A DNA stretch of 64,000 bases. Origin: Pelodera strongyloides. Lineage: Eukaryota; Nematoda; Chromadorea; Rhabditida; Rhabditidae. Below are positions 13,528 through 27,000 of the stretch, one piece after another. The stretch spans positions 186,001 to 250,000 of the forward strand of contig JAANDG010000093.1 of NCBI GenBank assembly GCA_036852015.1, read 5' to 3'. The notes under the pieces were generated by a model, which searched no databases, had not been told where the DNA came from, and worked only from the letters and a program-made list of their open reading frames with translations. Position numbers and translations under genes: made by a program. Each line of letters starts with the position of its first letter. Position 1 is the first letter of the stretch.

Positions 13528-13533
13528 AATAAA
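13528..13533 (+). terminator. Poly(A) signal AATAAA for the 77-residue gene
   Basis: A canonical AATAAA followed by a T-rich stretch (TTCTTTTATT) lies about 530 bases after the TAG stop. It is the first clear signal on this strand, which gives a fairly long 3' UTR. Confidence 0.5.
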
Positions 13534-15027
13534 GATGTTCTTTTATTATACCACATAAAAATATTGGTGAAAACGGCTGACAATAAGTATCTTGTTTTAT
13601 GTTAATCTAGATATTGACAGTCAGTAATGAAGCGACATTTGTTCCATGTGTGTACGGTACCTTCCCAAGAAGGCTTATTGCTAAAAGGAAACTAGATATG
13701 GTTTTTGAAACACAAAAGCCGTAAATACAAAACGTGCCATGATGTTGTAGAAACAAAAAGAGCACTATTTCTTAATCACAAACGGATGATCTATCCGGTT
13801 TTCATTTCAATATTTCAACACAAGAAAAGTCAAAAGTAGTTATTGATAGTCTAATATTTTAATTGTTCTTAATGGCTATGCGAATATTTTAAAGTTAGGT
13901 AGCGAACACGGAGCAGATGTAAAATTGAGAGGTGCATTCTATCTCGCAGATCCCCAATGATACGGTATATGGCGCCAAAATTATATAATGGCGGTGGATG
14001 ATGACGATCACTATTGCACCCAGCCGTGCTTGCTAATTTCTTCGTTTTTTTTGTATTTGTGCCCTTTTTTACTCCACAATTAGTCAAAAATTACAGTATA
14101 TTTTTGAGTTTTACTGCCTGTGAAATCCATTAGCTGCAAAAATGGTAAAGACTGCACAAAACATTTTAGATTTTTGGTAATATTTATTCTTATGGGGTGA
14201 TTCCAAAATTGTCTTTGACAATATGATTCACATAATCACCAAATTGAAAACGCTCCTGATGGCGATGGGGTTTTTTGTTTAATTCGATGAATATTAATTA
14301 ACATTTTGGATGACTAATCGTCTGGGGTTTTGCGTTCCACAAAATGTCCACAAAATGTTGTCACCGAAGCTCGTGCGAGAATATTCGCTCTGATATTGTT
14401 TATAATATGTCTTCCTAGATAGGCCATAGATATTTTATCGAAACCGAACGTTATACACTTACTCTCGAAGCATGTGCCAATTGTCGAAACTCGGTTACTT
14501 TCAGGCATAGTGAAGTTCGCTTTTCCAGCATTTGCTGTCTTACCACAGTGCATATTTATTTACCCTCTGATAGCGATCTAACTGAAAAAGAGATCGAAAT
14601 TCTCGCTCTTTTTTGTATGTTTGTCCCTGACAAATACGTTTGATTCAGCGTAAATTTTCAAAATTATCAACTGAGCTCGATTGGTTCAATTGTAGTTGTA
14701 ACATCAGCATCTTGCACTAGTTTATGGTACCCTAGGAAGATTAACTCGTTGCTGAAAAGAGTAAACCGACTTTCCTAAGTATTCGCCGTTCACGGCTTGT
14801 TGATGTGTACCTGACTCCTTATTCAGTTGCCCAATCCTTACATTTTCTCTCAAACTTCTGGGAACATCAAGGTTCCTTTTGTATATGTTAATTGGATAGC
14901 TGTCGTTAGGTTATACAATTTTATCCCGCAACTGTCGATTTTTGTTTCATTTATGCCTACTTTACTCTAAAATATCAATGTGTTCTTATCGTTTAATTTT
15001 CAGTCGTTTATATTGTTTTTCTTTCAG
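13534..15027. other. Intergenic region, nothing firm
   Basis: The region is AT-rich. A 79-codon open frame lies on the - strand (14314-14553) and a 72-codon one at 13869-14087. Neither has splice signals, a conserved motif or a recognisable family, so both are left unassigned. The 3' end is the promoter side of the aldo-keto reductase gene. Confidence 0.5.
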
Positions 15028-15033
15028 TCGAAC

Positions 15034-17092
15034 ATGACCGTCGGAGGCCCCACTATCACTCTTAGCAATGGTGTCGTTATGCCTCAGGTCGGACTCGGTA
15101 CTTGGCAGGTATGTGGATCCAAGATAAGCATGAAATAACCACTTATCACATCGGTGTTATCGATTGACGAGCTGCTTCCCTGAATGGACAAAGTACATAC
15201 ATGAAACAAATGTGTGTAATACCTCATTGTTTAGAGTAAGCCAGAGGAGGTCTACAACGCTGTGAAGGTGGCCATTGCTGAGGGATACAGACTCGTCGAC
15301 ACCGCTGCCGTCTATGACAACGAGGCATCTATCGGAAAGGCCCTCAAGGTGCTCAATTTGATGATTGGCTCGGGTCCTGAGACCTTTCACTAGTTTCTTT
15401 GTGTGTACTTTTCGTCCGCCATAATCATTGTAGCAGGGAATACGAAGAGAAATTTTTCCCTCAATTGTTTCCCCGAACATCCTACCCATGTGTATTATGC
15501 ATATTTAGGAGTCCTTCGACAGTGGAGTCGTGAAGAGAGATGAAGTGTTTGTGACCACCAAGCTTTGGACAACCCATCTTGCACCAGAGCGCCAGGAGCA
15601 GGGTATCAAGGAGTGTCTGGAGAGGCTCCAGCTGGACCATGTCGACCTCCTTCTCGCACACATGCCCGCTGCTTTCGATGTGAGTCTCATCGTCTACCGC
15701 TCGCACCGCACCGAAACAAATATGATCGGTGGTTCTTACTTTATTGATATTATTTATAAATCTAACCAATGCACTATTTAGAACGAGATGGTCAACCAGC
15801 GTCCTGAAGTCACCGTGGAGCAGCTCTGGAAGGTAAGCTACATTGTCCATGTAGTTCTTCGGTTTTGTATGCGACACTGCGCAAAAGCTTAATTCATCAT
15901 CGTTCTTACTTATCTTACGCCAGCATTTTCTAGGGACTGGAAAGCTTGTACGAAAAGAAGTTGACCCGTGCCATCGGAGTGTCGAACTTCAGTGTGGAAC
16001 AAATGGAGAGAATCCAAAAGATTGCCACCGTTCCCATTCACAACTCTCAGGTAGGTATTGATTACTATTGTCTCATGTGGTTGTTGATTACTTGAATGAC
16101 AGGACGGTTAGGGGATTCCGGAACCCGAGCCGTGTTACTCGTTTCCATTTGCCGTGATTGTTAATAGTAAATTGTTTTGCAGGTTGAGCTGCACCTCTAC
16201 CTTCCCCAGGAGGAGATGCAAGCCTTCTGCACCAAGCAGAAAATTTCACTCACCAGTTATTCCACTCTGTCGTCTCCTGGAAGAGTCAACTTCACCCTGC
16301 CTTCCGGAGCGTAAGTTTCTATTCATCTAGGATTATTTATTTGTTTGGACGGAAACTAATGTGACTTAAGTTACCATACATTTTAATTTTTTTTTACTTA
16401 CAGTAAGTTGGACTGGGCCCCTGCCCCAAATGCCATGGAGGACGCCTACATAAAGGAGCTGGCCGCCAAATACAACAAGTCCCCTGCACAGGTGAAATAT
16501 TGTTTGATTTTGTTGCGGCTGTAAAATTGGTATATAGATGTTTATTCCAGTGGTAATCGACGCTTTTCAGATTTTGCTGCGTTGGGCTATTGATCGCAAC
16601 ATTGCCGTCATTCCCAAGTCTGTGAATGAGAACAGAATCAAGGAGAACTTCAAGGTGGATATCTTTACATTTAATATTTATTAGCAGAAAGCTCTACGCT
16701 TCAGTATATGTACATGCTGTTGGTCGTCACTTAATTAACCCTTCATTTAGTTGTTCGACTTCGCATTGACAGAAGAGGAAGTGAAGAAAATCTTGTCGAA
16801 TCCCCACAGACAGCGTTTGTTCGGTCAAGATTTGTGAGTTTTTGTTGGGACACTTGTTCAAGCTCTTTCCTTATGGAAAATTGGAATCTGCGGCCATGGA
16901 ATCTAGTAATAAAGTAAATTGAGTCCATGCCTTTTATATATTAGGACAGATTTAGAAACGTATGGAAATCTATCTATATAAAACATTGAACCACATTGTG
17001 TAGTGATGATGTTATTGTGTCGAGAAAAACTTTTTTTTTTCAGCATGGAAGGCCACCCTGAGGACGCATTCAAATCCGAGAGAAAGTACTAA
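15034..17092 (+). CDS. Aldo-keto reductase (AKR superfamily), complete, 319 residues
   Basis: This is a cytosolic NADPH-dependent carbonyl/aldehyde reductase of the (beta/alpha)8 barrel type. Exons are 15034-15108, 15235-15348, 15509-15679, 15782-15832, 15934-16050, 16183-16310, 16404-16491, 16571-16654, 16751-16833 and 17044-17092; all phases agree and the stop is TAA. The catalytic tetrad is visible as Asp47, Tyr52 (DTAAVYDNE), Lys81 (TTKLW) and His114 (LLLAHMP). The GVSNF motif is at 152-156, and the cofactor-binding IPKS-xx-ENRIKEN motif is near 262-274. The start follows a CTTTCAG acceptor by 6 bases, consistent with trans-splicing. The substrate cannot be told. Codon use is GC-richer than in neighbouring genes, typical of a highly expressed gene. 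The third residue block after the catalytic His (MPAAFD) is less canonical than the usual HWP. Confidence 0.93.
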
Positions 17093-17146
17093 ATTTATCA
17101 CGATTATGTGGAAAGATTATGCACCGTTGATTGTTGTTTTCAAATT

Positions 17147-17152
17147 AATAAA
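17147..17152 (+). terminator. Poly(A) signal of the aldo-keto reductase gene
   Basis: AATAAA followed by GATTTATTTTTT lies 55 bases after the TAA stop, the usual spacing for a short nematode 3' UTR. Confidence 0.75.
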
Positions 17153-17169
17153 GATTTATTTTTTACTGG

Positions 17170-20158
17170 GCTTTGTGGAAGCACAAAATTGTTTGTGTGC
17201 AACATTAATGTCATGCGAAAATGAAACGAGATATGTAGTTGCCCATTAATTGCTTGCGTGGGTCTTTATTAAACGTGTTTGAACTTTGTTTGCTTCGTCC
17301 TAACCGAATATTTATTTTTGGAATTAAATCAGTAATTGCCCAATGTGTTCTCGTGACTCCTTTGCTAACTAAGAAGATCTGCAATGCATCAGTGTGGTGC
17401 ACGTGATGTTGTACATGCATTATATTGACAGCGTCTGTCTCTACCGTCAGCCCCTCTTGTCAGTTGTTTATTCTGCACTCGTCGCGTGTTTCACTCATCG
17501 TGTCCCCGAATACTCACTACAAGTTCCGATGGCTTATTTTTGTCCTGACTAAAATAGATTCAGAATAGACGTCCTTTTGCAAGTTGCTTTTTTGAAAAAA
17601 AAAACAATAGAAACCATTTAGCACAAAGGCAACGAGAACAGCACACAGAACGCACATGCTGAAAGCTTATTTTCGATTCAACATACTTAAATATGTGACG
17701 ACATGCATAACTTGTTTGTTTCATTTGCCTGATAACTGTGTTCCACCTTGATTTCTGTACCCAGTATTCGTTTGTTTTATTCGCTCGCCCTTTGTTAATC
17801 GGCAGTGAAATCCGAGCTTTTTCCTATTGCATCGTTTAAGCTTCTAACTAGTAACTGTAACTTGAAGGCTTCACTGCACTTGCTGGTTACACAACATTCT
17901 GTGTTCAGAATAACGCGTACACTACATACAACGCATTCTTTATAGTGTCACTCAGATATATTCTTTCCTTTTTAGTTGTGTAAGTAGGTTGTCCTTTTGT
18001 TAGTAGGGAGTTCATATTCTTTTTTTGTACAGATGAGCGCACCCTTCTTTCCGTTCAATTCGTGAATTCAACACATATACAAAGTAGTGCAATTCCGAAC
18101 ATGAGCTAGCTAATTTCACATTGCGAACTATGATAATGACATATGAGGCAGAAAATCCCACATTCTGGCTTCCTTATCCTTTATCCATAAAAAGGCTTCA
18201 TAGGAGGAAAGATTGTCAATTGTGAGAAAAACAGTGTGTTTCTCCCAGCGTCCGACTGCTTGTTTGTGTTATGTGTTGGAGATGGACCGGTCTTTGGACA
18301 ACGGCAGAAAAGACAATCCCGCAAACCAGCAGCGCTTCTTCTTCTTCTTCTTACTCTGCTTCATGTCACATCGTAAACCGACACCCCCTTTTTACTATCA
18401 TCCGATTTTCACATTAAAGGATCATCAAAAGCAACGACATGTGATAACTGATAGGAATAATCACCTAATGATACATACAGGGCATTGTATTGCAAATGTG
18501 CCTCACTTTGAAGTACGTTTCACTGCATGTAACTTGAAATATTATTTCTCACACTACGTTTCCTAATAAGGAAAACTTTCCTGAAAGACTTTACCTAAAG
18601 GGGTTACTTTTCCGTTTAATTCGAAAAATACAGATCGAATAGTGTACCACATGATCTTTAAAGGCGTTTAGCCACAGTTGATCAAATTTGTATTCATTTG
18701 CCTCAGCACCCCATCACAGACATCATGATATTTGCATAGAGCGCTTCATTCTTAGCGCCCACCACCCATTCTTATAATCCCTCTTATTACGAAGACCTAT
18801 CGATCAGGGTTTCTCCAGATTTGGATACTATATACTAAACATTGTAATGCAATTTTATTATCAACTTCACCATGGCACTTTTTATGCATATCTTTAAAAA
18901 ATTAAATTAAAACATTCTTTGAGTAACTTTTTTTATTTATGTTACTTTCCGATATATTCCTGATCTCATCTTTGCCTATGCATGATAATTTGTTGCTCGC
19001 TCAGAATGATTTGAGCCCTGAAATCTCAGATGTTTATTGTTTTCTTGTGAGTATCACATAATGAACACCTACATTGTTCTAATAAGTTTAACAACCTCTT
19101 TTGCCAGTCGTATCTCAATACCTGGCAATGACCAGGAGCATTTGTTTCGTTCAAACTTCGATGTCTTCAGAACAAAATAACCATCCGATTTGCAGTTGTT
19201 CCGGTTTGTTGTAAATGTCCCTTCAGCTGCTCACGCGGCCTCGACCCTTGCCAAACTTCAGAGATGAAGAGCAAGGAATTCATGCACAATGGGGAATTAA
19301 AGTAGGAAAATACATACTTTTCAAATTTACTTAGCCGACGTTGTTTTCTGTCTGTGTATAAAGTCCTCTTACAATTAGCAACGCTAGATACATACTAGTC
19401 TGTTGCGCTATAACCATTAAATGGTATTATTTAAAACCTCTTGGTATTATTTAAATGTTCACGATCAAAAAAAAATAAGTCAAAAGAAGTAGAATGGCCG
19501 GACCCCGTAGCCCGTAGCAAATGAGAAGGAATTTTCGTTGACCCGAATAGTAATAAACTCTCATTTCAGGGCTTCTATTTCCGTAGAAGCGGCATACCGA
19601 AAATGAGTTTAAAAGGAAAAGCCTACGTGCAATATTCTTCATTAATTGTTGAAGGAAAATTTTTGCGAACGAAATTGCAAATTCCGCTTGTTTCAATTGG
19701 ATATATTGGTGAGCTAATTTTTTCACTACTCATGAGAATAAATTAGCGTTATAACAGGTTGTTGAATTAGTTTGTTGCTTTTTCGGTTCGACACCTCATT
19801 AAAAGTGTTGGCTACAGTTGTTGAAAAAAATGTCTTCCAGAATCAGAACAAGATATACTTGATGTGCGAGGATGTGGATTTCGATTATTACTTGTTGGAA
19901 TAGAAAATATAGAAGTAGGCACTTTTCTTATCAAGATTTATTAGTACGAGATTGGTAACACCGCACCCCTTTGGTTGTTTCACCCGTACGAAAACATACA
20001 GCTCAAATATTTTGTTTGTCATGTAATTGGATGTTATTGGTGAAGTTTTTACGAATTGTGAGCAATACTGAATGAAATTGGTTGTTTGAAGCGCACTAAA
20101 TCTTACGCTCAAAACTCTTACAATTAGTTCGAGTGACCATTTACTTTTAACTCTGGTC
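17170..20158. other. Intergenic region, nothing recognised
   Basis: About 3 kb without convincing coding exons. It has a short CTT run near 18337-18354. Open frames such as 18213-18566 (+) and 19451-19726 (-) lack start, splice or motif support. Confidence 0.5.
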
Positions 20159-20331
20159 CTCAGGCGCGCAGCGCCGAAATGCGCAGCCGCGTCCGCGGGA
20201 AAAGATTGCAAATTTGCCTTGAAAAATTCGAGACACAGATCAACCTCTTTTCTGCGTCTCCGCCTTTCCCATGTTAAACGCCATCTCTTTTCCGCGGACG
20301 CGCTTACGCATTTCCGCGCTGCGCGCCTGAG
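20159..20331. mobile_element. GC-rich inverted-repeat (foldback/MITE-like) element
   Basis: The left arm 20159-20206 starts CTCAGGCGCGCAGCGC. Its complement closes the right arm (20283-20331, ending GCGCTGCGCGCCTGAG). The arms are about 48 bases, roughly 90% complementary, with a loop of about 75 bases. The GC-rich arms stand out sharply from the AT-rich flanks. No clear target duplication was seen, so the class is open. Confidence 0.65.
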
Positions 20332-20617
20332 AAAGTAGTAGTGGTTAGAACCATCATGTTGGCTGTTTCAGGCGATCCGTGACTGGCTCCGTTTTCTGGT
20401 TGTCCGTCAGCGAGTTCCACACTCCTTAATGGGAAAACCGTTCGAATGGCAGACGAGACCAATTCCCAAAGCTGCGACCAAACAACTCAAAGTATCCAAG
20501 ATCTCCCCACTACATTGTTTTCGATTTTGGGCTTAAATATATGTGTATATACAAATTTCTCGTTTTTACTTGAAACACATGACGACCTATAAAGAATACA
20601 ACATAATTCAACAAATA

Positions 20618-20623
20618 TTTATT
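20618..20623 (-). terminator. Possible poly(A) signal of the SLC5-type gene
   Basis: TTTATT on the + strand is AATAAA on the gene strand, about 370 bases beyond the stop codon. It is a candidate only. Confidence 0.35.
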
Positions 20624-20992
20624 GAGCGTAACAATCTGATATATAACTATGAGGTAATCTGTAGAGGAAGATATTAGCTAGTTAAACAGGAAGAGAAAGG
20701 AATGTAAACAAATACTAAGAAAATAATACTCTTTTGAAAGAATGCAACCGGCAATCAATTTCACAATCATTCGTTGCTGGTCGGAAAATGCGGTTTTTTA
20801 CAAACAGTTCACGTTAAAAATACTAGCAGATCTTTGATGATATTTGTTGAATTGGTTGAGTAAGCTCTTTGGTCATTCTGCATAGGATATATTTATATAC
20901 CGAACTCAAATGGTTGACTGAGATTAAGTGAGCTATCTTTGGAAAAGAAATGTATCACATCGTCTTATTGTTAGAGAAGTTATATTCTCTGC

Positions 20993-23966
20993 TTATGTAT
21001 ATGTCTTCAAGGGTTCCTCTTCTGGAATGCTGAATTTGGATCTGACGAGTGGTGAGAGCAGTTCTTGCGGGTAATGGCATTTGTCACCTAAAAACAGCAG
21101 CTTTACGAAGTTTCTCCTTTTAGTTGGAAAATAATTACCGTACCCCCAAAATATAAATACTTACGTAGAACAATAGAACGTAGAACAGTACTTACGTACG
21201 TAAATATAAATACTTACGAGAGCTTATTGTTCAAACAAAATGCAAGGAGAAACTTAGACTAGTATTCCTAAACCCACCGAGCAATCTCTGTGCGAACATA
21301 GAGAACATGACGTTTGTCAAAAGACCAATGATACTGTAGTACTGATATGATATGCGAAACAGGTTCTGGAACGCAGTGTCCCTGAAAAAGATTACTCTTT
21401 ATTAATATAATATTACGTTTTCTGATGTTTATTAAGTTATAAAAACAAAATGTACACTGGGTAAGGCTTGACAAGCCCTTCGAGTCCAGAAATGGGAACT
21501 GTTGTATTCAGGAAGTCAGCAGAGCAAGTAGAGTCAAGCGATAGTCGAATAGGTTGAACCTAAAAGTACATGAGGAGGATCAATCTGATAGTGCATACAT
21601 AGTGTTAAGGCAGAAAATTAATTGCAACTTCTAGGTATTAGCAAAAATTTTCCAACGAATATCTCACTTGAACAAATAGGGCTCCGAAAGCGACGAAAAA
21701 AGTTGTGATTGTTGAAAAGATGAGGCCCATACAAGCTGCTCTTCCGGAAATGTTAGGCAGATAAAGACCGATGAAGAACGCTCCAAGAACTGGTCCTCCA
21801 ACCGCACCAAATACAGTGAAGGCGACCTGGAAAATGTAATTTTTTACAGTGAAATTTCCATATAGAACAAATTCTCAGAATCGAAAGGTGAAATCACCTG
21901 CAGCACCATCGTCCCCAATAGTTTGCAGCAGAGTGCGATCACAATCGAAAAAACGGCCAGGGCTACTGCTGGAACAGAGGAAAGGGTAAGGGGGACCACA
22001 GTATAGTTTCCCCGTCGATATACCGTCATATTGTTTCATACGAGGTTTTGGATAATATTAGTATAGTGGAATCGAAACATACGAATAATCCGTAGAGCAG
22101 ATTGCTTTGAAGAATCAGACAGAGAAGGCTTTCCAAGGTTTCTCCTTATCGGGGTGTCAACATCTTCGAGGATTACAGCGGATAACGCGCTGAAGGACGA
22201 TGACAGAGTGCTGAAATGAGTATGAAGGAATAATTTCTCTCAGATACAAGCTGAGTTTATTTATACGATTTGGCTATCAAACGCATAGACTCACCTGATT
22301 CCAGCACTGTAGACTGCAGCGAGAAACATGCCCACAAAACCGCGCGTTGATGAGAATTTGTCAAGGATAAAACGAGGAAATAGCTGGAAATATCGTAAAA
22401 AATTGGTTGAGAATAATGTCACTTCATTATCAATCACTAATATCTGTATTAGAAAAATTCGTACCTGGTCAGGTGATCCTACATCCGGGTGGCAACCTGC
22501 ATAATGAGCATAAATAAACAATCCAATGATCCCATACGTGGAGAGAATGAGCAAATTGCACGGAATATTTAGGAGAACAACTCTGAAAAATACTCCTTTG
22601 GTAAATATTATGTGTTGGTTGGCACACATATTAGCCCAAGCTTGCATTAGATGTTGTAATTTGAAAGCAGCTCTCACTTTTGTGCATCTCGAAGCGAAGG
22701 CATTGCTATGTATTTTTGCATTGTCAGCTGGTTGGCCGCGAAAAGACTCAGAATGTTGCCAGTCCCTCCAATAAGCAGTGCTGCCACAGAATGACGAACT
22801 GTTGTATTCAATCTTACACTGAAAAGGCAGACTACTCAACCAAAAGCAATTTAGCTCCTAATTTCTTGGTATCAAATTTGAACGTCAACTTTTATTTGCA
22901 AAAATACTATGCTCCGAAAGGCATATTGCCGGAAAAAAAGAAAGACTCACTCGCTGAATATAATTCTATGTCCGTGGTTTGAAACCTTTATTACTTGTTC
23001 GATCGACTGTTCCATAAGACTTGCGCCAATAGTGATGAGCATAGCAGCCATTATGAGTAGCATTTGGATCGCCTGCGTATGGATGCCAGCTTGAGCTCCA
23101 CCCTGAAGTATAAGTCTTAGTACTTGTAATTATAAGTAACCTGTGAGTGAGTGTTCTTAAAGTTTTGAACTTCCAGAATGCCATTGAACTCAAGCGAGTA
23201 CACAAAGTTCTCGACTATGCTTGATCACATGCATGGATCCTTTGCTGAAATTTACTACTGATGAAGCAAGGCACTAACCAGTGAAATGTAGACTGCCGAC
23301 AGAATTGCCGTGGCCGCAATCGAAACCGACACTGGGATATCTACAATTGTAGCAATTGCTAATGATGGGGCGTAGAGCGCCACACCATTGTACAGAAGAA
23401 TCTGAAATAACACAAGACCCTTTATGAAGTGTTGGTTCCACCCTTGAACCGCAATTATGTGTGCATTATTCAAAGAACCCATACCTGCAAGCAAAACAGA
23501 AATGCGGCCACACACCGTGTGGGCAGGTTAAACCTCATCTCCAAGTAACTGTAGAGACTCGTCAGTCTCAGATTATGAAGGACTGGCAGGAAGACAAAGG
23601 CTACCAGCGGAAATCCAATGAAATACATCACACCATACCAGAGAATCATCGTTCCTTGGTAGTAGATCTAAAATTGATGGGAATTTTTGCACCTACTGTT
23701 TAGAGATCATTTAACCTGCTGGTATATGTCGCTCAGTGATGGCCATACACATAAAAACAAGTCACCTCTGATGGGAATCCAATTAGGGAAATGGAAGAAA
23801 TAAACGCTGAGCAAACGGACAGAGCCACCGAAAATACCGAAAAGTGTGATCCAATGAGTATTTCCTCTGGAGGTTTTTTTCTGGACATGTGAGCCTTGAC
23901 AAGGCCATATAAGGAGATTGTGAGTAGAAGACCGCAAAGGACACCAAGGTCCCATGGACCGATCAT
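20993..23966 (-). CDS. Sodium-coupled solute carrier, SLC5 (SMCT/SMVT-like), 555 residues
   Basis: This is a plasma-membrane sodium/solute symporter. Its nearest resemblance is to the monocarboxylate and multivitamin branch (SLC5A5/6/8/12). Exons on the - strand are 23966-23766, 23667-23485, 23401-23279, 23102-22951, 22818-22678, 22582-22465, 22383-22295, 22210-22083, 21968-21898, 21826-21668, 21559-21456, 21381-21278 and 21087-20993. Phases agree and the stop is TAA. Family hallmarks are the PSEIYYQGT stretch, LRLTSLYSYLEMRF, LYAPSLAI, NQLTMQKYIA, IYAHYAGCHPD with SPDQ, AAVYSAGISTLSSSFSAL and FGAVGGPVLGAFFIGL. About 13 hydrophobic segments fit the LeuT-like fold. The ATG sits one base after a TTTAG acceptor. 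The substrate is not predictable. A candidate upstream exon at 25539-25593 does not join in frame directly. Confidence 0.9.
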
Positions 23967-24086
23967 CCTAAATATAGGGTTGCTTATGTAGGCAGTAAGG
24001 TTGCTTGCTTTTGATGTAATTCGAACTTTAAACATCGTCACAAGAAAGTATACAGTTCTTAAATCACATAAAACAAACTGTGACAC

Positions 24087-27000
24087 GACTGAAACAACAG
24101 TTAGATGGAAATGATGAAAAAAGTCGCATGAAATTTGCCGATGAGCTCAATAATTAAACAAAAACATTACACATGATTTTGAGTGTTAATCGTATAGGAG
24201 AGAAAAACAAATGTGACTCAGCCTATTAGCATATTAATGACAATAAGATGGTAGTGAGCGGATTATATCCAATCAAATGTGCTCTGTTCTTTTTTTCTTT
24301 TCCAATATACATATACCATTAGCTACAATAATCTATGGTACGTCATATAATTTGGTGAAGCAAACATTTTCTTAAAAACCTTGAAATGTTTAAGCTTTTC
24401 GGATGCAAAGAAATGCTTTTTGCGTGGTTTTAGTGTCGCCCAAAAATCTTCAGACATCAGCCATCCAATATGTCTTGCTTTACTCTGGATTAAATAAGAC
24501 GCCTCCGTCAGACAAACATGCACTCACGGTTATACCTTTTGCCTAAGCAATTCGTTAAATATGTATACAACCTTCTAAACATTCAAAGTAAAATTCTGTC
24601 TATAGAGCAAAATTTGGCTAAACTATAAGTCCAGTCTACCGTAGATTTCGTATTCTAGGCATAAGTAGTTTATGTCTTAAATGGAAAACTCCACCATCTG
24701 TTACGGGCTTCCTGTAAACTACACAATTACAAAATACTTAATCAATCAATCATTTTCTAATGCGGCTGCCAGCTTTGGTGCAGGAGCTACCACCAATTTG
24801 TGTAATTAGCGTATATTGGTTTGGGCCTCTATGCACTACCAGCCTACCTATCAGAATCCTTCAAGGCTCAATTATTCCGTATATACACGCTTGAATACGA
24901 GCTAATATGCATATATACATTATACCTGAATATAATAATAAATATTAAAAATTTTCAAAAATTGTCGTGTTCAAAAAGTGGATCCAGACTTGGAGTCTGC
25001 TCACCCCATATCTTGTGAGAACCTCCCACCCAGTCAATTCCGTTTGTGCTCATGTACTTTTCATAATCGATTGATTCATAATGTGAAGCTCTGTGTGCTT
25101 TGACTGTCTTGTCTGCGCCTCTTTTCTTTTTTTCGAAATGTCTAAGGTGGCCCATCTGGCTCTGTGTGGCACAGTCCTTAACCCACAGCAAAAAGGAAAG
25201 GGTCGCGCGGTCGCACGACCACACCAACCCACGTTTGTCACTCACAGCCTCACTCCCAGTTGCTACCCAATTTCCCCCGGATATTTACTTAATTTGGAAA
25301 AATGTCTTCCACATTACATATATTTAGGGGAAAATATATATGTTACTATTTAATTATTCTTCCTAAGATAAGCTATCCTCCACACTACAAACATTTGGGA
25401 AAAAATGATTATATTATTCCTTTCTTAGAAGTTGAATAAATAAGATGCATGAAAAACGCGATTATAGACTTTTTAGGAGTAGCAATTTAAACAAATGCTT
25501 CAGCAAACTGATTGATAGTTATACTGTATGTTACTCACCAGTAAAAAAATCTACGTCCGGAAGTCGTAGCTCTGCCTCAGTTCCAAAAGACATGAAGCAG
25601 AGTTTTGAAATTTAATCCGGCCAAAATCTGCGAAAAGCAACCTTATCAAAATATTCATATGTAGTATACTTGGAGGTGTTCTTTCCTAAGAAAATATGTA
25701 AATGTTGTTGATGTAAATACAGTTGCAGGAAAAATAAACATTTGCTGGTGGCAGTAAAAAGCAGTCTGATTCATTTAAATGCAGTGTAATTGCGGGTGTG
25801 CTGTTGGCCAGCGGTCACTCTGTTGAAGACCCCACAAATCGATTTGAAGCCCCAGGTCCCCATGGAAAATGAAAAGCTCACCGGGTAGATTGTTTAACGC
25901 GTTCACAATTATCCTCTATAAATAAACTCTGAAATAAGCCACGATCTTTATCATGCCATATGTTGTCCTGAAACTTTGAGACATTTCTCACAACATTTCT
26001 GTACTGTCTCGATTTGTCCCAAGTTATTTTTTACTGAAACATCGCTTTGAGCTCACTTAGTTCAATGACAATAGTTTAGGGGATAAACAAGTACTAATCG
26101 TTTCGAGACTGTTTTGAATTCTGCCCCTTCCCGCTCATTTTGAGTGGCCGCTGTGTTATTCCTTTGATTTGTTTCACTTGTGCTTTGCAGGCACATTTAA
26201 CTGTCCAATCTTTTCTGTGGCATTGCACTATGAGATATTCGTGGATAGGCTTAACCCTTCATACATTTATTCAACAAAACTGGGACGTAATTTGGAAATT
26301 GAACAGTTTTTAGATTTTAGACTTTTCTGGGGTTGCTTCTGGCATTTTTGGATCACAACACTCATTACTCCGATTTAAAATACTAATAATATATACTATA
26401 CTTCCAACAGAAACTAAAAGCATGACTACCCATTTCACTAAAAGCTTTTTTCGAATAGGGGCCTTGTCCTTTTAGGCAAATATTGGGACCTTTTCAATAA
26501 TCCTCATGCATTGCGTGGCCAAGTTTCCTTCAATAGATGCTGAGCTTACTCATTTTTGCTACATTAAGGGCTTAAATCTTGTAGTACATTTTTACCCACC
26601 GTCATGATTCCTAACTCTGCATTGAACGCCTGAACATAGTAAAGAAACGGTATCTTGGTGAATTCTCCTAACCACTACTTATCAGGAGGTCCGCTTAGCT
26701 ACATTGTGACTTCTGTGCTATGCAAATGTGTCAGCCAAGCTCAACTGTCACCCTCACTCTGGCTGTCTGTCCGTTTGTCTGTATGTCTGGTCTACTTTGT
26801 TTGGCATCCATCCAAACATAATCCTACTGATCGCCCGCCATATGCACTGAATTGTTTGCACTGCACCAAAATGTTTCCGCTCCCCATCTAATTGACCTTT
26901 ATTATGGGGTTGATGGCTTTAGATACTATCTCGCTTATCGAATTTCATCTGGATGAATAATTCAAATATCGTATTGGTAAATTATGAACCTTTTTGAATA

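Noticed and set aside
15157..15877. Long - strand frames over the aldo-keto reductase gene
   Set aside because: They are antisense shadows of exons 2-4, whose + strand reading has the full catalytic tetrad and consistent splicing.
17170..20158. Additional genes between the aldo-keto reductase and SLC5-type genes
   Set aside because: Open frames there lack acceptor/donor pairs, motifs and codon bias.
23707..23765. Reading the SLC5-type first exon through its donor (SEVTCFYVYGHH)
   Set aside because: It meets a stop after 12 codons. Splicing at 23766 gives PSEIYYQGT, which fits the family.
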